Source: Streptomyces sp. DT2A-34 (lineage in GTDB: Bacteria; Actinomycetota; Actinomycetes; Streptomycetales; Streptomycetaceae). From it: a stretch of 64,000 nt of DNA. Each line of letters starts with the position of its first letter. The stretch's first letter is position 1. The position numbers and the translations under genes were made by a program. The DNA is taken from positions 9,466,001 to 9,530,000 of the forward strand of contig NZ_JASTWJ010000001.1 in NCBI RefSeq assembly GCF_030499515.1. The letters run 5' to 3'. Under the pieces are notes generated by a model. It did not search any database and was not told the origin of the DNA. It saw nothing but the letters and a program-made list of their open reading frames with translations. This document shows, in pieces, positions 1-8,373 of the stretch.

Positions 1-51
1 GGTGGCGTCATCGCCTGGCGTGACGCGGGCGCACCCCTCGTCCGGGACTGA
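1..51 (+). CDS. C-terminal end of a rhodanese-like domain protein (partial)
   Basis: Frame 1 is open from the window edge to a TGA at 49-51 and encodes GGVIAWRDAGAPLVRD. The pattern GG-x-x-AW-x-x-AG-x-P is the typical last helix of a rhodanese (sulfurtransferase) domain. The stop lies 5 bp before the ATG of the class V aminotransferase/cysteine desulfurase-like gene, so the two are probably co-transcribed, and a sulfurtransferase beside a desulfurase-like enzyme is a sensible pair. Only 16 residues are visible, so the active-site Cys loop cannot be checked. Confidence 0.5.
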   Translation, partial: GGVIAWRDAGAPLVRD

Positions 52-56
52 TCCCC

Positions 57-1277
57 ATGACCGTACCCAGGACCGACACCGACCGAGGCCCCGCTCGCAT
101 CGAGGAGTCGGCGGACTGGCAGCGCGCTCTGCGCGCCCAGTTCCCGATCATCACCGCACACCCGGAGCTGGCCTACCTGGACAGCGCCGCCACCGCCCAG
201 AAACCGCAGGCCGTACTCGACACCGTCCACACCTACCTCACCACGACCAACGCCAACGCGGGACGCGGCACCTACACCTGGGCCAACCGGACCACCTCCC
301 TGGTCGAGCAGACCCGCGACCGGGTCCGGCGGTTCCTGGGCGACCCCGCCCCGACCCGGTCGGCCGTGCACTTCACCAGCGGCACCACCGAAGGCCTGCG
401 CGGCATCGCCCACGACTGGCTGCCCGGGTTCCTCGCCGACGGCGACGAGATCGTCGTTCCGGTCGCCGACCACGAGGCCAACATCGCGCCCTGGCTGGAG
501 GCCCAACGGCAGCTGGCGCGGCAGGGCGTCCACATCCGCGTCCGGCCGATGCCGTACCAGCGGGCGTCCGGCGACTACGACCACACCGCGCTCACGGAAC
601 TGGCCGGTCCGCGCACCCGGTTCGTTGCCGCCAGTCACGTCCACCACGTGTACGGCGGCAACATGAACATCCACCGCATCCGCCGGGCGGTCGGCCCGGA
701 CGCGGTCATCTGCCTGGACGCCGCCCAGAGCATCGGCCATCTGCCCGTGTCCGTCGCCGACCTGGACGTCGACTTCGTCGTCTTCTCCGGGCACAAGGCC
801 ATGGCACTGCCCGGCACGGGAGCCGTCTGGGCCCGCCAGGCGCGCGGCCCGCAGTTCACACCGGGCGGCTGGTCCGGCACCCCCAACACGGTCGGCATCG
901 CCTCCCTCGCCACCGCCCTGGACTGGCTGGACGCCGCCGGCACCGACCGGATCGAGCAGTGGACGGTCGCCCTGGCGGCCCGGCTCACCGACGGACTGCG
1001 TCACCTCGACGCCTACGAGATCCTCGGCTGCCGGACCAGCCTGGCCGCCGACTCGTCCGTACAGCAGCGCCAGGGCATCGTCACCTTCCGCCACCGTGCC
1101 GTGGACTCCGGTGACCTGGGCTTCATCCTCTTCAGCCACGGCTTCATGGTCCGTTCCGACCAGCACTGCCAGGGCAGCGCGGGGGAGCGGACCGGCTCGG
1201 TGCGGGTGAGTCTGCACGTCTACAACACCGCCGAGGAGGTCGACCGGCTGCTGGCCGTCCTTGCCACCCTCGGGTGA
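57..1277 (+). CDS. class V aminotransferase, cysteine desulfurase-like (PLP)
   Basis: A 406-residue PLP enzyme of the SufS/NifS/CsdA fold. The N-terminal stretch ITAHPELAYLDSAATAQKP is the usual SufS-like opening. The segment VCLDAAQSIGHLPVSVADLDVDF-like (residues about 222-245) holds the PLP-pyridine Asp and its following Gln/Ser/His, and the PLP lysine is in FSGHKAMALPGTGA (about residue 245). Family members move sulfur from cysteine or act as selenocysteine lyases or epimerases; the substrate cannot be fixed from sequence. ATG at 57 is the first start after the upstream stop at 51; the ribosome site is weak (gggac). A rhodanese-like gene lies just upstream, and a Zur-like palindrome just downstream precedes the methyltransferase gene. 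No suf scaffold genes are seen in the window. Confidence 0.85.
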   Translation: MTVPRTDTDRGPARIEESADWQRALRAQFPIITAHPELAYLDSAATAQKPQAVLDTVHTYLTTTNANAGRGTYTWANRTTSLVEQTRDRVRRFLGDPAPTRSAVHFTSGTTEGLRGIAHDWLPGFLADGDEIVVPVADHEANIAPWLEAQRQLARQGVHIRVRPMPYQRASGDYDHTALTELAGPRTRFVAASHVHHVYGGNMNIHRIRRAVGPDAVICLDAAQSIGHLPVSVADLDVDFVVFSGHKAMALPGTGAVWARQARGPQFTPGGWSGTPNTVGIASLATALDWLDAAGTDRIEQWTVALAARLTDGLRHLDAYEILGCRTSLAADSSVQQRQGIVTFRHRAVDSGDLGFILFSHGFMVRSDQHCQGSAGERTGSVRVSLHVYNTAEEVDRLLAVLATLG

Positions 1278-1296
1278 CGTACCGCCATGAGAGGTA

Positions 1297-1313
1297 ATGG
1301 GAACCGTTTCCAT
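1297..1313. promoter_or_regulatory. candidate Zur operator (imperfect palindrome)
   Basis: ATGGGAACcGTTTCCAT is a 17-bp inverted repeat with one mismatch pair, centred at 1305. Its ATG..AAC.GTT..CAT skeleton resembles actinobacterial zinc-uptake-regulator boxes (family knowledge). It lies 61 bp before the methyltransferase start at 1374 and 20 bp after the stop of the aminotransferase. It is a motif match by eye only, with no score behind it. Confidence 0.4.
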
Positions 1314-1373
1314 CTTGTAGTGTCGGCGCCGAGGGTGTGAGACAGGTGCGAGACGGCGAGGTGGCACGACCGG

Positions 1374-2141
1374 ATGGGGCTGAGCCTGGCGACGGCGGAG
1401 CGATGGGTGGAGCGCTGGGAACGCCAGCAGCGGCGGTACGCCGTGGACCGCGAGGAGCGTTTCACGGTGATCGGCGACGTGGTCGAGCAGACCGTGGCGG
1501 GCGGCCCGGCCAGGCCGCTGGTCGTGGACCTCGGCTGCGGTCCCGGATCGCTGGCGGCCCGGCTGGCCCGGCGGTTGTCGCACGCGGACATCGTGGGCGT
1601 GGACATGGATCCGCTGCTGCTGGAGCTGGCCCGCACCCACCACGCGGACGCGGCCCGCTACGTGGACGTGGTGATCGGAGAGGAGGGCTGGACAACGGCC
1701 CTGCGGCTGGACCGCCCGCTCGACGCGGCCGTGTCGACGACGGCCCTGCACTATCTGGGCGTGGACGCCCTGTACCGCGTCTACCGGCAGCTCGCGGCGC
1801 TGCTGCGGCCCGGCGGCGTCCTCGTCAACGGTGACCACTTCCCGCACGACGACGCCCGGCTCGCCGAACTCACCGGGTGCGTCGGTCGCCGCCACGCCGA
1901 ACGCGGGCAGGCCTTCGCCCACGAGGACTGGGCCTCCTGGTGGACGGCCGTCGCGAAGGATCCCGAGCTGACCGACCTCCTCGCCGAACGCCGCCGCCGA
2001 CAGCCGCAGAGCGGTACGGCCGACAGCGCGGCGCGCCTGTCGGTGCCCGCGCATCAACGGCTGCTGCGGCAGGCGGGGTTCGGGCACGCCGGAGTCGTCT
2101 GGCAGTACGGCGCCAGCCACGTCGTCGTGGCGATCCGCTGA
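1374..2141 (+). CDS. class I SAM-dependent methyltransferase
   Basis: A 255-residue soluble protein with a Rossmann-type methyltransferase core. Motif I is VVDLGCGPGSLAARLA (about residues 49-64), the acidic end of beta-2 is IVGVDMDPLLLELA, and motif IV/post-I appears as AVSTTALHYL. These bind S-adenosylmethionine; the substrate is not recognisable. The C-terminal half contains HEDWASWW and a charged linker, as in small-molecule or ubiquinone-type methyltransferases. The gene stands alone behind the Zur-like palindrome, which would make it zinc-responsive if the box is real. No strong ribosome site is visible before ATG 1374 (ggcgaggtgg lies about 12 bp away), so the exact start is less certain than the fold. 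Confidence 0.8.
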   Translation: MGLSLATAERWVERWERQQRRYAVDREERFTVIGDVVEQTVAGGPARPLVVDLGCGPGSLAARLARRLSHADIVGVDMDPLLLELARTHHADAARYVDVVIGEEGWTTALRLDRPLDAAVSTTALHYLGVDALYRVYRQLAALLRPGGVLVNGDHFPHDDARLAELTGCVGRRHAERGQAFAHEDWASWWTAVAKDPELTDLLAERRRRQPQSGTADSAARLSVPAHQRLLRQAGFGHAGVVWQYGASHVVVAIR

Positions 2142-2201
2142 GCATTCGTCGTCGGTTGGCCGGGTGCACACCAAGCACAGCTAAAGGTTCCCGCAGGCGC
2201 C

Positions 2202-2266
2202 TTGACAGCGTGCGTACTGTTTCGCGACGTTTGAGCCTCGCCGTAAAGTTCGCCGCAAAGTTCGAC
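2202..2266 (+). promoter_or_regulatory. promoter-like element with a 12-bp direct repeat
   Basis: A perfect TTGACA lies at 2202-2207, without a convincing -10 at normal spacing (TACTGT at 2215-2220 is too close). Two adjacent 12-mers at 2243-2254 and 2255-2266 share the core AAAGTTCG. This 190-bp gap precedes the BioF2-like gene. The repeat could be a regulator site; no protein can be named. Confidence 0.25.
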
Positions 2267-2332
2267 ATGGGCGAAATTGCGGCGAGGCGCTAAAAATGCG
2301 TCCTGGGGGGACTTTTGGGGGGAGTGGTCGCC

Positions 2333-3460
2333 GTGCGGTCCAAGAGCGCCATCACGATTCACCGACCCGAGGAGCTGGGCGAGTCGCTGCGCCGGGTGTG
2401 GCACCGGGCGATGGACGAGTCGCCCGAGTACGCCAACCCTTTCCTGGCGCCGGAGTTCGCGATTGAAGTCGGCAGGTACCGGGGCGGGGCGCGGGTGGCG
2501 GTGCTGCACGAGGGCGGGGAGGCCGTCGGCTTCCTCCCGTACGAGCGCACCGCCTTCGGAGTGGGGCGAGCCATCGGTCTCGGCCTCTCCGACTGCCAGG
2601 CCCTCGTGCACCGTTCGGGCGTCACCTGGGACACCCGGAACCTGCTGCGGGCCTGCGCACTGTCCGTCTTCGAGTTCGATCACCTCGTCGAGGAGCAGAA
2701 GCCGTTCGGGCCGTACGTCACGGGCACGTTCGCCTCGCTCGTGCTCGACCTGAAGCCCGGCGAGGGCGACTACCCGCAGTGGTTGCGCGCCGCGTACCCC
2801 GGACTTGCCAAGACGACGCTGAAGAAGGAGCGCCGCCTGAGCCGGAACGTGGGCGAGGTGCGGTTCGTGTACGACGAGCGCGACCCGCGGGTGCTGCGCA
2901 CGCTCATGCGGTGGAAGTCCGCCCAGTACCGCAGGACGGGGCGGATGGACCGGTTCTCCAGGCCGTGGATCGTCGACCTCGTCGAGCACCTCTTCCAGGT
3001 CCGTGAGGAACACTTCACCGGCGTCCTGTCCGTGGTGTACGCCGGTGACCGGCCGGTCGCCGCGCACTTCGGGCCGAGGTCGCGCACGGTGTTCGCGGCC
3101 TGGTTCACCGCGTACGACCCCGAGTTCGGCTACTACTCGCCCGGACTGATGATGCACCTGCGGATGGCCGAGGCCGCGGGCCGGGACGGCGTGACGCTCA
3201 TGGACATGGGGCGCGGCGAGAAGGAGTACAAGGACTGGCTCAAGACCCGTGAGCTGCGGGTGGCCGAAGGGTTCGCGGTGCGCTCGCACCCCGTGGCGGC
3301 GGCCCACCGGCTGTGGCGCAGACCCGTGCGCGGTCTGAGAAACACCGTCCTGGTCCACCCCGGCCTGCGCGATCCCGCCGACCGGCTGCTGAAGACCGTC
3401 GGCACGCTGCGCACTTCGGGCCTGGCCCACTCGTCAGGAGCGGGAGCCCGCGCCCGCTGA
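2333..3460 (+). CDS. GNAT-superfamily protein with BioF2/CelD-like acyltransferase fold
   Basis: About 375 residues resembling the FemAB/BioF2-like group of the GNAT superfamily. The C-terminal GNAT half shows SVVYAGDRPVAAHFGPRS, FAAWFTAYDPEFGYYSPGLMMHLRMAEAA and DMGRGEKEYKDWLK. This pattern (open access strand, surface motif, DxGRGxxxYK) is typical of CelD/BioF2 proteins of polysaccharide or cell-wall loci. Several in-frame starts exist: TTG 2315, GTG 2324 and GTG 2333. I prefer GTG 2333 because the purine run ggggggag at 2317-2324 then has about 8 bp spacing. It is followed after 157 bp by a DegT-type PLP gene, and the pair may modify an amino sugar on a surface polymer. The acyl donor and acceptor are unknown. 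Confidence 0.7.
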   Translation: MRSKSAITIHRPEELGESLRRVWHRAMDESPEYANPFLAPEFAIEVGRYRGGARVAVLHEGGEAVGFLPYERTAFGVGRAIGLGLSDCQALVHRSGVTWDTRNLLRACALSVFEFDHLVEEQKPFGPYVTGTFASLVLDLKPGEGDYPQWLRAAYPGLAKTTLKKERRLSRNVGEVRFVYDERDPRVLRTLMRWKSAQYRRTGRMDRFSRPWIVDLVEHLFQVREEHFTGVLSVVYAGDRPVAAHFGPRSRTVFAAWFTAYDPEFGYYSPGLMMHLRMAEAAGRDGVTLMDMGRGEKEYKDWLKTRELRVAEGFAVRSHPVAAAHRLWRRPVRGLRNTVLVHPGLRDPADRLLKTVGTLRTSGLAHSSGAGARAR

Positions 3461-3617
3461 GCGGGGCCCGCTCTCATCACACGCAACGCGTCGGCGTCGT
3501 GTCCATGGCGCCCCGCGCTCTCGGATCCTCCTGTACGGCGGCCTCGATCGACGCGCGCCGACGTGCACGCCCGCCTGGGGCGACCCCTCCTCGTACCCTT
3601 CCACGGAAGAGGTGACC

Positions 3618-4853
3618 ATGCCGTACGGATCGCGGCTCGCCGCGATGATGACACGGCGCATCGGACGCGAATGCGTCTACACGCCCTCGGCCCGACTGGC
3701 CCTGTACCTGGCGCTGCGGCGCTGGTGCCGGCCGGGCGCACGGGTGCTGATGTCCCCGGTGAACGACGACGTGATCCTCTTCGTCGTCCTCGCCGCCGGA
3801 CTGCGCCCGGTACAAGCCCCCGTGTCCCAGTGGGACGGCAACATCGACCCGGCCGCCGTACCGGAGTCCACCTGGCGCACCGTGGACGCCGTCCTGACCA
3901 CGAACCTGTACGGCATGCCGGACCGGGTCGTCGAACTGCGCCGCCGCTGCGACGAGTTGGGGATCCCGCTGATCGAGGACGCGGCGCACGCCATCGGCAC
4001 CCATGTCGACGGGCAGCCGATCGGGACCTTCGGCAAGGCGGCGGCGTTCAGCCTGTCCAAGCACGTGGCGGCGATGGCCGGCGGTTTCCTGGCCGTCGAG
4101 GACGCGCGCACCCGACGGGAGTTGGAGCTGCTGCGCGACGATCTGCTGACCCCGCGCCGCCTGCACGCCGACCTGGCCACCACACTGCGCCCGCTGGCAC
4201 GCTCCGCCGTACGCTCGCTCCACCTGGCGCGTCCCGTGTGGCGCACGATGCAGCGCCTGCGGCTGCTGGAGCGGGACGACTTCCGCATGGCCCTGCACGC
4301 GCCCCGCCTCGCCGGCAGCGCACGCCACGCGCCGAGCCTGGCCGCGTACGAGCCCTGGGTGCGGGTCGACCTGCACGGCTTCCGCGCCCGCCACGGGGCC
4401 TTGGTCCGGGGGCAGTTGGAGCTGCGGATGGCCCTGCTCGACGGTGACCTCGCCCGCCGCAGGGCCGGTGTCTCACTGCTGTCGGGCACCACCTGGGCCA
4501 GCCCGGCCCTGCGCGACCGGGCGGGTGACGGCCCGCCGCCCCTCTTCCGGGTCCCGCTCCTCGTCCACGACCGCGACGCCCTGCTCGAACGCCTGGTGAA
4601 TCACGGCGTGGTCGCGGGATACGTCTACGACCCGCCGCTGGACGACTACGCGGGCGCCGAGTTCGTCGAACCGTCCCCCGACCCCTCGGCCGCCCGCTGG
4701 TTCGCCGCGCACACCCTGCCGGCCGACCCCCTCCTGGCCCGCAGGATCACCCATGCCCTGACCAAGGAGCGGGCGGCCACCGCACACCCTCCGCTCCCGA
4801 CCACCCCCGTGTTCGACACCACGGCCACGCCACCCACACCCCTGGGCCACTAG
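3618..4853 (+). CDS. DegT/DnrJ/EryC1-type PLP aminotransferase-like protein
   Basis: About 411 residues of the aminotransferase fold used on nucleotide-sugar ketones. The segment IPLIEDAAHAIGTHVDGQPIG holds the PLP-contacting Asp/His residues and FSLSKHVAAMAGGFL contains the Schiff-base lysine. The C-terminal third is less conserved and ends in a Thr/Pro-rich tail. ATG 3618 is chosen because ggaagag at 3605-3611 gives normal spacing; a GTG at 3612 would overlap that site. The stop TAG (4851-4853) is supplied by the left terminal repeat of a MITE, so the original C-terminus may have been different. It follows the BioF2-like gene and may act with it on a surface sugar. Confidence 0.75.
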   Translation: MPYGSRLAAMMTRRIGRECVYTPSARLALYLALRRWCRPGARVLMSPVNDDVILFVVLAAGLRPVQAPVSQWDGNIDPAAVPESTWRTVDAVLTTNLYGMPDRVVELRRRCDELGIPLIEDAAHAIGTHVDGQPIGTFGKAAAFSLSKHVAAMAGGFLAVEDARTRRELELLRDDLLTPRRLHADLATTLRPLARSAVRSLHLARPVWRTMQRLRLLERDDFRMALHAPRLAGSARHAPSLAAYEPWVRVDLHGFRARHGALVRGQLELRMALLDGDLARRRAGVSLLSGTTWASPALRDRAGDGPPPLFRVPLLVHDRDALLERLVNHGVVAGYVYDPPLDDYAGAEFVEPSPDPSAARWFAAHTLPADPLLARRITHALTKERAATAHPPLPTTPVFDTTATPPTPLGH

Positions 4854-5076
4854 GCCCTGTCGTCAAATTCCCGCCTGCCCGGCGGCGTCTGGCACGCACT
4901 CCCCCACTCTCGACTTCGCTCGAGCGGGGGGACCCCCATGCCGCGTTGCCGAACCGCCCACGTGGCTCCTCCTCCACGCGCGAACCGAGCTTCGCCCGGC
5001 TCGCGCGGGGGCACCCCCATCGAGGGCGCCGGGCCCGCCCTCCGGGCGGACGACGGGAATGTGACGACAGGGCCTA
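4851..5076. mobile_element. MITE-like element with terminal inverted repeats, no transposase
   Basis: The 26 bp at 4851-4876 match the reverse complement of 5051-5076 at 23 of 26 positions, both starting TAGGCCCTGTCGTCA. The ends begin with TA, consistent with a TA target duplication as made by IS630/Tc1-mariner-type transposases (inference). The 226-bp interior has no credible gene and holds G-rich/C-rich hairpin blocks (4901-4940 and 5007-5025) of a type I recall as repeated in Streptomyces intergenic DNA. It fills most of the gap between the DegT-like gene and the PolX gene. Confidence 0.75.
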
Positions 5077-5148
5077 GCGGAACGGGCGGCTCGCCCGATC
5101 GGGTTCCGGCACCGGGCCGCCTTGCCCCACCTTGCCTACCCTGGAGGT

Positions 5149-6885
5149 GTGACCCGCCCCAACGACGAGGTCGCCGCGCTGCTCCAGGAGTACGCGGATC
5201 TGATCTCGATCACCGGAGGAGACGCGTTCAAGGCGCGCGTCTACGAGAAGGCCGCCCGGGCGATCGGCGGCCACCATGCCGACGTGTCCACGCTCGACGT
5301 CAAGGGTCTCAAAGAGATCCCCAACGTCGGCAAGTCGATCGCCGAGAAGGTCGTCGAGTACTTCGCCGGCGGCAGCGTGTCCGCCGTCGAGGAACTGCGG
5401 GCGAAGATCCCGGCCGGTGTCCGGCAGCTCACCGCCATTCCTACGCTCGGCCCGAAGAAGGCGCTGGTCATCTACCAGGAGCTGGGCATCTCCACGACCG
5501 AGGAACTCGCCGACGCCATCCACGAGGAGCGGCTGCGCGACCTGAAGGGCTTCGGACCGAAGACCGAGGAGAACATCCTGCACGGCATCGGCCTGCTGCA
5601 GTCCTCCGGCGACCGCGTCCTGATCGACGTCGCCATGAGCCTCGCCGAGGACATCGTCGCGGAGATGTCGCAGGTCACCGGCTGCAAGCGCTGCTCCTAC
5701 GCCGGATCGCTGCGCCGCGTGCGCGAGACCATCGGCGACATCGACATCCTCGTCGCGGCGAAGAAGTCCGAGCCCGTGATGCGGGCCTTCACCGAGCTGC
5801 CGTACGTCTCGGAGGTCATCGCGCACGGCGAGAAGAAGACGTCGATCCGCACCGGCAAGGGCCTCCAGGTCGACCTGCGGGTCGTACCGCCGGACTCCTG
5901 GGGCGCGGCGATGCAGTACTTCACCGGTTCTAAGGCGCACAACATCCGCACCCGCGAGCTCGCCGTCCACAAGAAGCTCAAGCTCTCCGAGTACGGACTC
6001 TTCGACACCGAGACCGGCAAGAAGATCGTCTCCGAGACCGAGGAGGACGTGTACGCCCGGCTCGGCCTGCCGTGGATCCCGCCCACCCTGCGCGAGGACC
6101 GGGGCGAGATCGCGGCCGGGCTGCGCGGCGAGCTGCCCGAGCTGGTCCAGGAGCAGGACATCCGGGGCGATCTGCACACCCACACCGACCTCACCGACGG
6201 TCTCGCCCCGCTGGAGGAGATGGTCGCCGCGGCCGCCGAGCGCGGTTACGCCTACTACGCGGTCACCGACCACGGCCCCGACATGGCCATGCAGCGGATG
6301 ACCGACGAACGGATCCTGGCCCAGCGCGCACGCGTCCGCGAACTCGACGGGCAGTACGGCAAGCGCGGAAAGCGGGCCGGCATGCGGGTGCTGCACGGCG
6401 CGGAGCTGAACATCGGCCCCGACGGCGACGTGGACTGGCCGCCGGAGTTCCTCGCCGGCTTCGACCTGTGCGTGGCGTCGGTGCACTCGCACTTCAACCA
6501 GGGGCGCGAGGCGCTGACCCGGCGGATCGTCCGGGCCTGCGAGAACCCGCACGTGAACATCATCGGCCACCCCACCACCCGCATCATCGGCAAGCGCCCC
6601 GGCATCGACGCGGACTTGGACGCGGTGTTCGCCGCCTGCGCACGCACCGGCACGGCCCTGGAGATCAACTCCCATCCCGACCGGCTCGACCTGCGCGACG
6701 AGGACATCCTGCGGGCCAGGCGGCACGGCGTGAAGTTCGCCGTCGACAGCGACGCCCACGCCGTGATCCACCTGGCCAACCTGCGCTACGGCGTGGGCAC
6801 GGCACAGCGCGGCTGGCTGACCAAGGACGACGTGATCAACACCTGGCCGCTGACCCGGCTGCGGCGCTTCCTGGACCAGGGCTGA
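5149..6885 (+). CDS. polX: PolX-type DNA polymerase/3'-5' exonuclease with PHP domain
   Basis: About 578 residues. The N-terminal half is a family X polymerase: helix-hairpin-helix segments LKEIPNVGKSIAEKVVEYF and LKGFGPKTEENIL, then GSLRRVRETIGDIDILVA, where the spaced Asp residues bind the catalytic metals. The C-terminal half is a PHP phosphoesterase: RGDLHTHTDLTDG, AVTDHGPD, HSHFN, NIIGHPTTRIIG and DSDAH carry the metal-binding His/Asp set. Bacterial PolX proteins fill gaps in base-excision repair and trim 3' ends. GTG 5149 gives the family-like start TRPNDEVAALLQEYADLI. A TACCCT hexamer at 5137-5142 places a transcription start at or near this codon, so translation may be leaderless; ggagg at 5143-5147 is too close to act as a ribosome site. 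Confidence 0.92.
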   Translation: MTRPNDEVAALLQEYADLISITGGDAFKARVYEKAARAIGGHHADVSTLDVKGLKEIPNVGKSIAEKVVEYFAGGSVSAVEELRAKIPAGVRQLTAIPTLGPKKALVIYQELGISTTEELADAIHEERLRDLKGFGPKTEENILHGIGLLQSSGDRVLIDVAMSLAEDIVAEMSQVTGCKRCSYAGSLRRVRETIGDIDILVAAKKSEPVMRAFTELPYVSEVIAHGEKKTSIRTGKGLQVDLRVVPPDSWGAAMQYFTGSKAHNIRTRELAVHKKLKLSEYGLFDTETGKKIVSETEEDVYARLGLPWIPPTLREDRGEIAAGLRGELPELVQEQDIRGDLHTHTDLTDGLAPLEEMVAAAAERGYAYYAVTDHGPDMAMQRMTDERILAQRARVRELDGQYGKRGKRAGMRVLHGAELNIGPDGDVDWPPEFLAGFDLCVASVHSHFNQGREALTRRIVRACENPHVNIIGHPTTRIIGKRPGIDADLDAVFAACARTGTALEINSHPDRLDLRDEDILRARRHGVKFAVDSDAHAVIHLANLRYGVGTAQRGWLTKDDVINTWPLTRLRRFLDQG

Positions 6886-6976
6886 CCTCTGGCGAAGGGC
6901 CCCCGACGTCGCCGAGCGTGGTCGGCTTTCGCTCGTGTGCGAGTGGTGCAGGTTGAAACTCGTGGGAAACAAGGGC

Positions 6977-7009
6977 TTGTAGCCAGATTTAACGAGGGTT
7001 AGTTTAACC
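6977..7009 (+). promoter_or_regulatory. promoter with overlapping palindrome before the first sugar operon
   Basis: TTGTAG (6977-6982), a 16-bp spacer and TTAGTT (6999-7004) form a plausible promoter. The -10 sits inside the palindrome GGTTA-GTT-TAACC (6997-7009), a good position for a repressor. The ROK protein encoded at the end of the operon (12817-14070) is the obvious candidate, but this is inference. Confidence 0.4.
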
Positions 7010-7083
7010 GTCACTCGAAGCCGGGCCCGGTCTCCCGAGGGCTGTTTCCTGCGTGTTCGCCCTTTACACCGAGGAGTAGTGCC

Positions 7084-8367
7084 ATGCCAGTTGACAAGGT
7101 CCAGATGTCGCGCCGGGGATTCCTCGGCCTCGGAGTCGCGGCCGGGGTCGTGACGCTCACCGCGTGCGGTTCGGGCAGCGGCAGTTCGAGCGGGCCCCTC
7201 GTCATGACCGTCTGGGGCGGCGACGCCGACCGCAAGACGTACCAGAAGCGCATCGACCTGCTGGTGAAGAAGTACCCGGAGCTGAAGGTCAAGCTCCAGC
7301 TGATACCCAGCGACTCGTACCCCCAGAAGGTGCAGACGATGATCGCGGGCGGCAGCGGCCCGGACATCATGCAGGTCGCCGAGAGCGTCAACACGTACTC
7401 CAGCAAGAACCAGTTGCTGCCCCTCGACGACCTCGCCAAGAAGGCCGGCCTCGACACCGAGAAGCGCTTCGGCCCGGTCGGCTCCATCTACACGTACGAG
7501 GACAAGTTGTACGCGATCCCGGACCGCTCCGGCGCGATCGCCGTGTACTACAACAAGGACCTGTACGAGAAGAAGGGCATCAAGGCCCCCACCGCCGAGT
7601 GGACCTGGGACGACGCGCTCGATGCCTTCAAGGAGCTCACCGTCCCGGGCAAGCAGTGGGGTTACACCGGCGCCGAGTGGTACCCGCAGTGGTGGAGCCT
7701 GGCGTACCAGAACGGCGGCACCATCATCGACGCCAACGGCCGCCCCGCCGTCGACAGCGACGAGGTCGTCGAGGCGCTGCAGTGGGCCGGTGACCTGGTC
7801 TTCAAGCACAAGGTGGCGCCGAGCAAGGCGGACTACGCCGACATGGGCTCCGAGGTCGGCGGCGACCAGGCCTTCCCGATGCAGAAGTGCGCCACGCACG
7901 CCAACGGCTTCTGGGTCACCGCCGGTCTGACGGACGCCAAGTTCGCGTGGGACATCGCGCCGATCTGGCGCGGCAAGAAGCAGGCCGTGTCCGCGTTCGG
8001 CAGCGGCCTGGCCATCTCCCGGACCTGCAAGCAGCGCGACAACGCCTTCAAGGCGATCGACTTCCTCACCTCGGACGCGGCGCAGCAGCAGATCATCGAC
8101 GACGGCGAGGACGTACCGGCCAGCCTCACGGTGCAGCAGAGCGCCGCGTTCCTCAAGCCCGCGTGGATGAAGGCCGACGTCAACATGGGCGCGTTCGCGG
8201 AGTCCAGCGACTTCATCTTCCGCGCGCCGTTCATCCCCGAGTGGAACGAGATGATGTCGGCCATCGACGCCGGCCTCGCCGACTTCTGGCTGGGCAAGGA
8301 GAGCGCCAAGAAGGCGCTGACCGCCCTGCAGAAGGACCTTGAGTCCATCATCAAGTCCGCGGGATGA
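7084..8367 (+). CDS. sugar ABC transporter substrate-binding lipoprotein (CUT1 type)
   Basis: A 427-residue extracellular binding protein. The N-terminus has a twin-arginine motif SRRGFLG (residues 9-15), a hydrophobic stretch and a lipobox LTAC with Cys28, so it should be Tat-exported and lipid-anchored. The mature part has the SBP family 1 layout: MTVWGGDADRKTY, GSGPDIMQV, LYAIPD, ANGFWVTAGL and a C-terminal helix run. It delivers a carbohydrate to the permease pair encoded next. ATG 7084 has the ribosome site gaggag. It is the first gene of an operon that includes a GH35 glycosidase, so a galactoside-containing oligosaccharide is a reasonable but unproven ligand. No ATPase gene is present; Streptomyces CUT1 systems usually share the ATPase MsiK. 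Confidence 0.9.
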   Translation: MPVDKVQMSRRGFLGLGVAAGVVTLTACGSGSGSSSGPLVMTVWGGDADRKTYQKRIDLLVKKYPELKVKLQLIPSDSYPQKVQTMIAGGSGPDIMQVAESVNTYSSKNQLLPLDDLAKKAGLDTEKRFGPVGSIYTYEDKLYAIPDRSGAIAVYYNKDLYEKKGIKAPTAEWTWDDALDAFKELTVPGKQWGYTGAEWYPQWWSLAYQNGGTIIDANGRPAVDSDEVVEALQWAGDLVFKHKVAPSKADYADMGSEVGGDQAFPMQKCATHANGFWVTAGLTDAKFAWDIAPIWRGKKQAVSAFGSGLAISRTCKQRDNAFKAIDFLTSDAAQQQIIDDGEDVPASLTVQQSAAFLKPAWMKADVNMGAFAESSDFIFRAPFIPEWNEMMSAIDAGLADFWLGKESAKKALTALQKDLESIIKSAG

Positions 8368-8373
8368 CCGGCG

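Noticed and set aside
3460..3474. Palindrome GAGCGGGGCCCGCTC as a terminator
   Set aside because: Its arms leave only a one-base loop, so it cannot form a normal hairpin in RNA.
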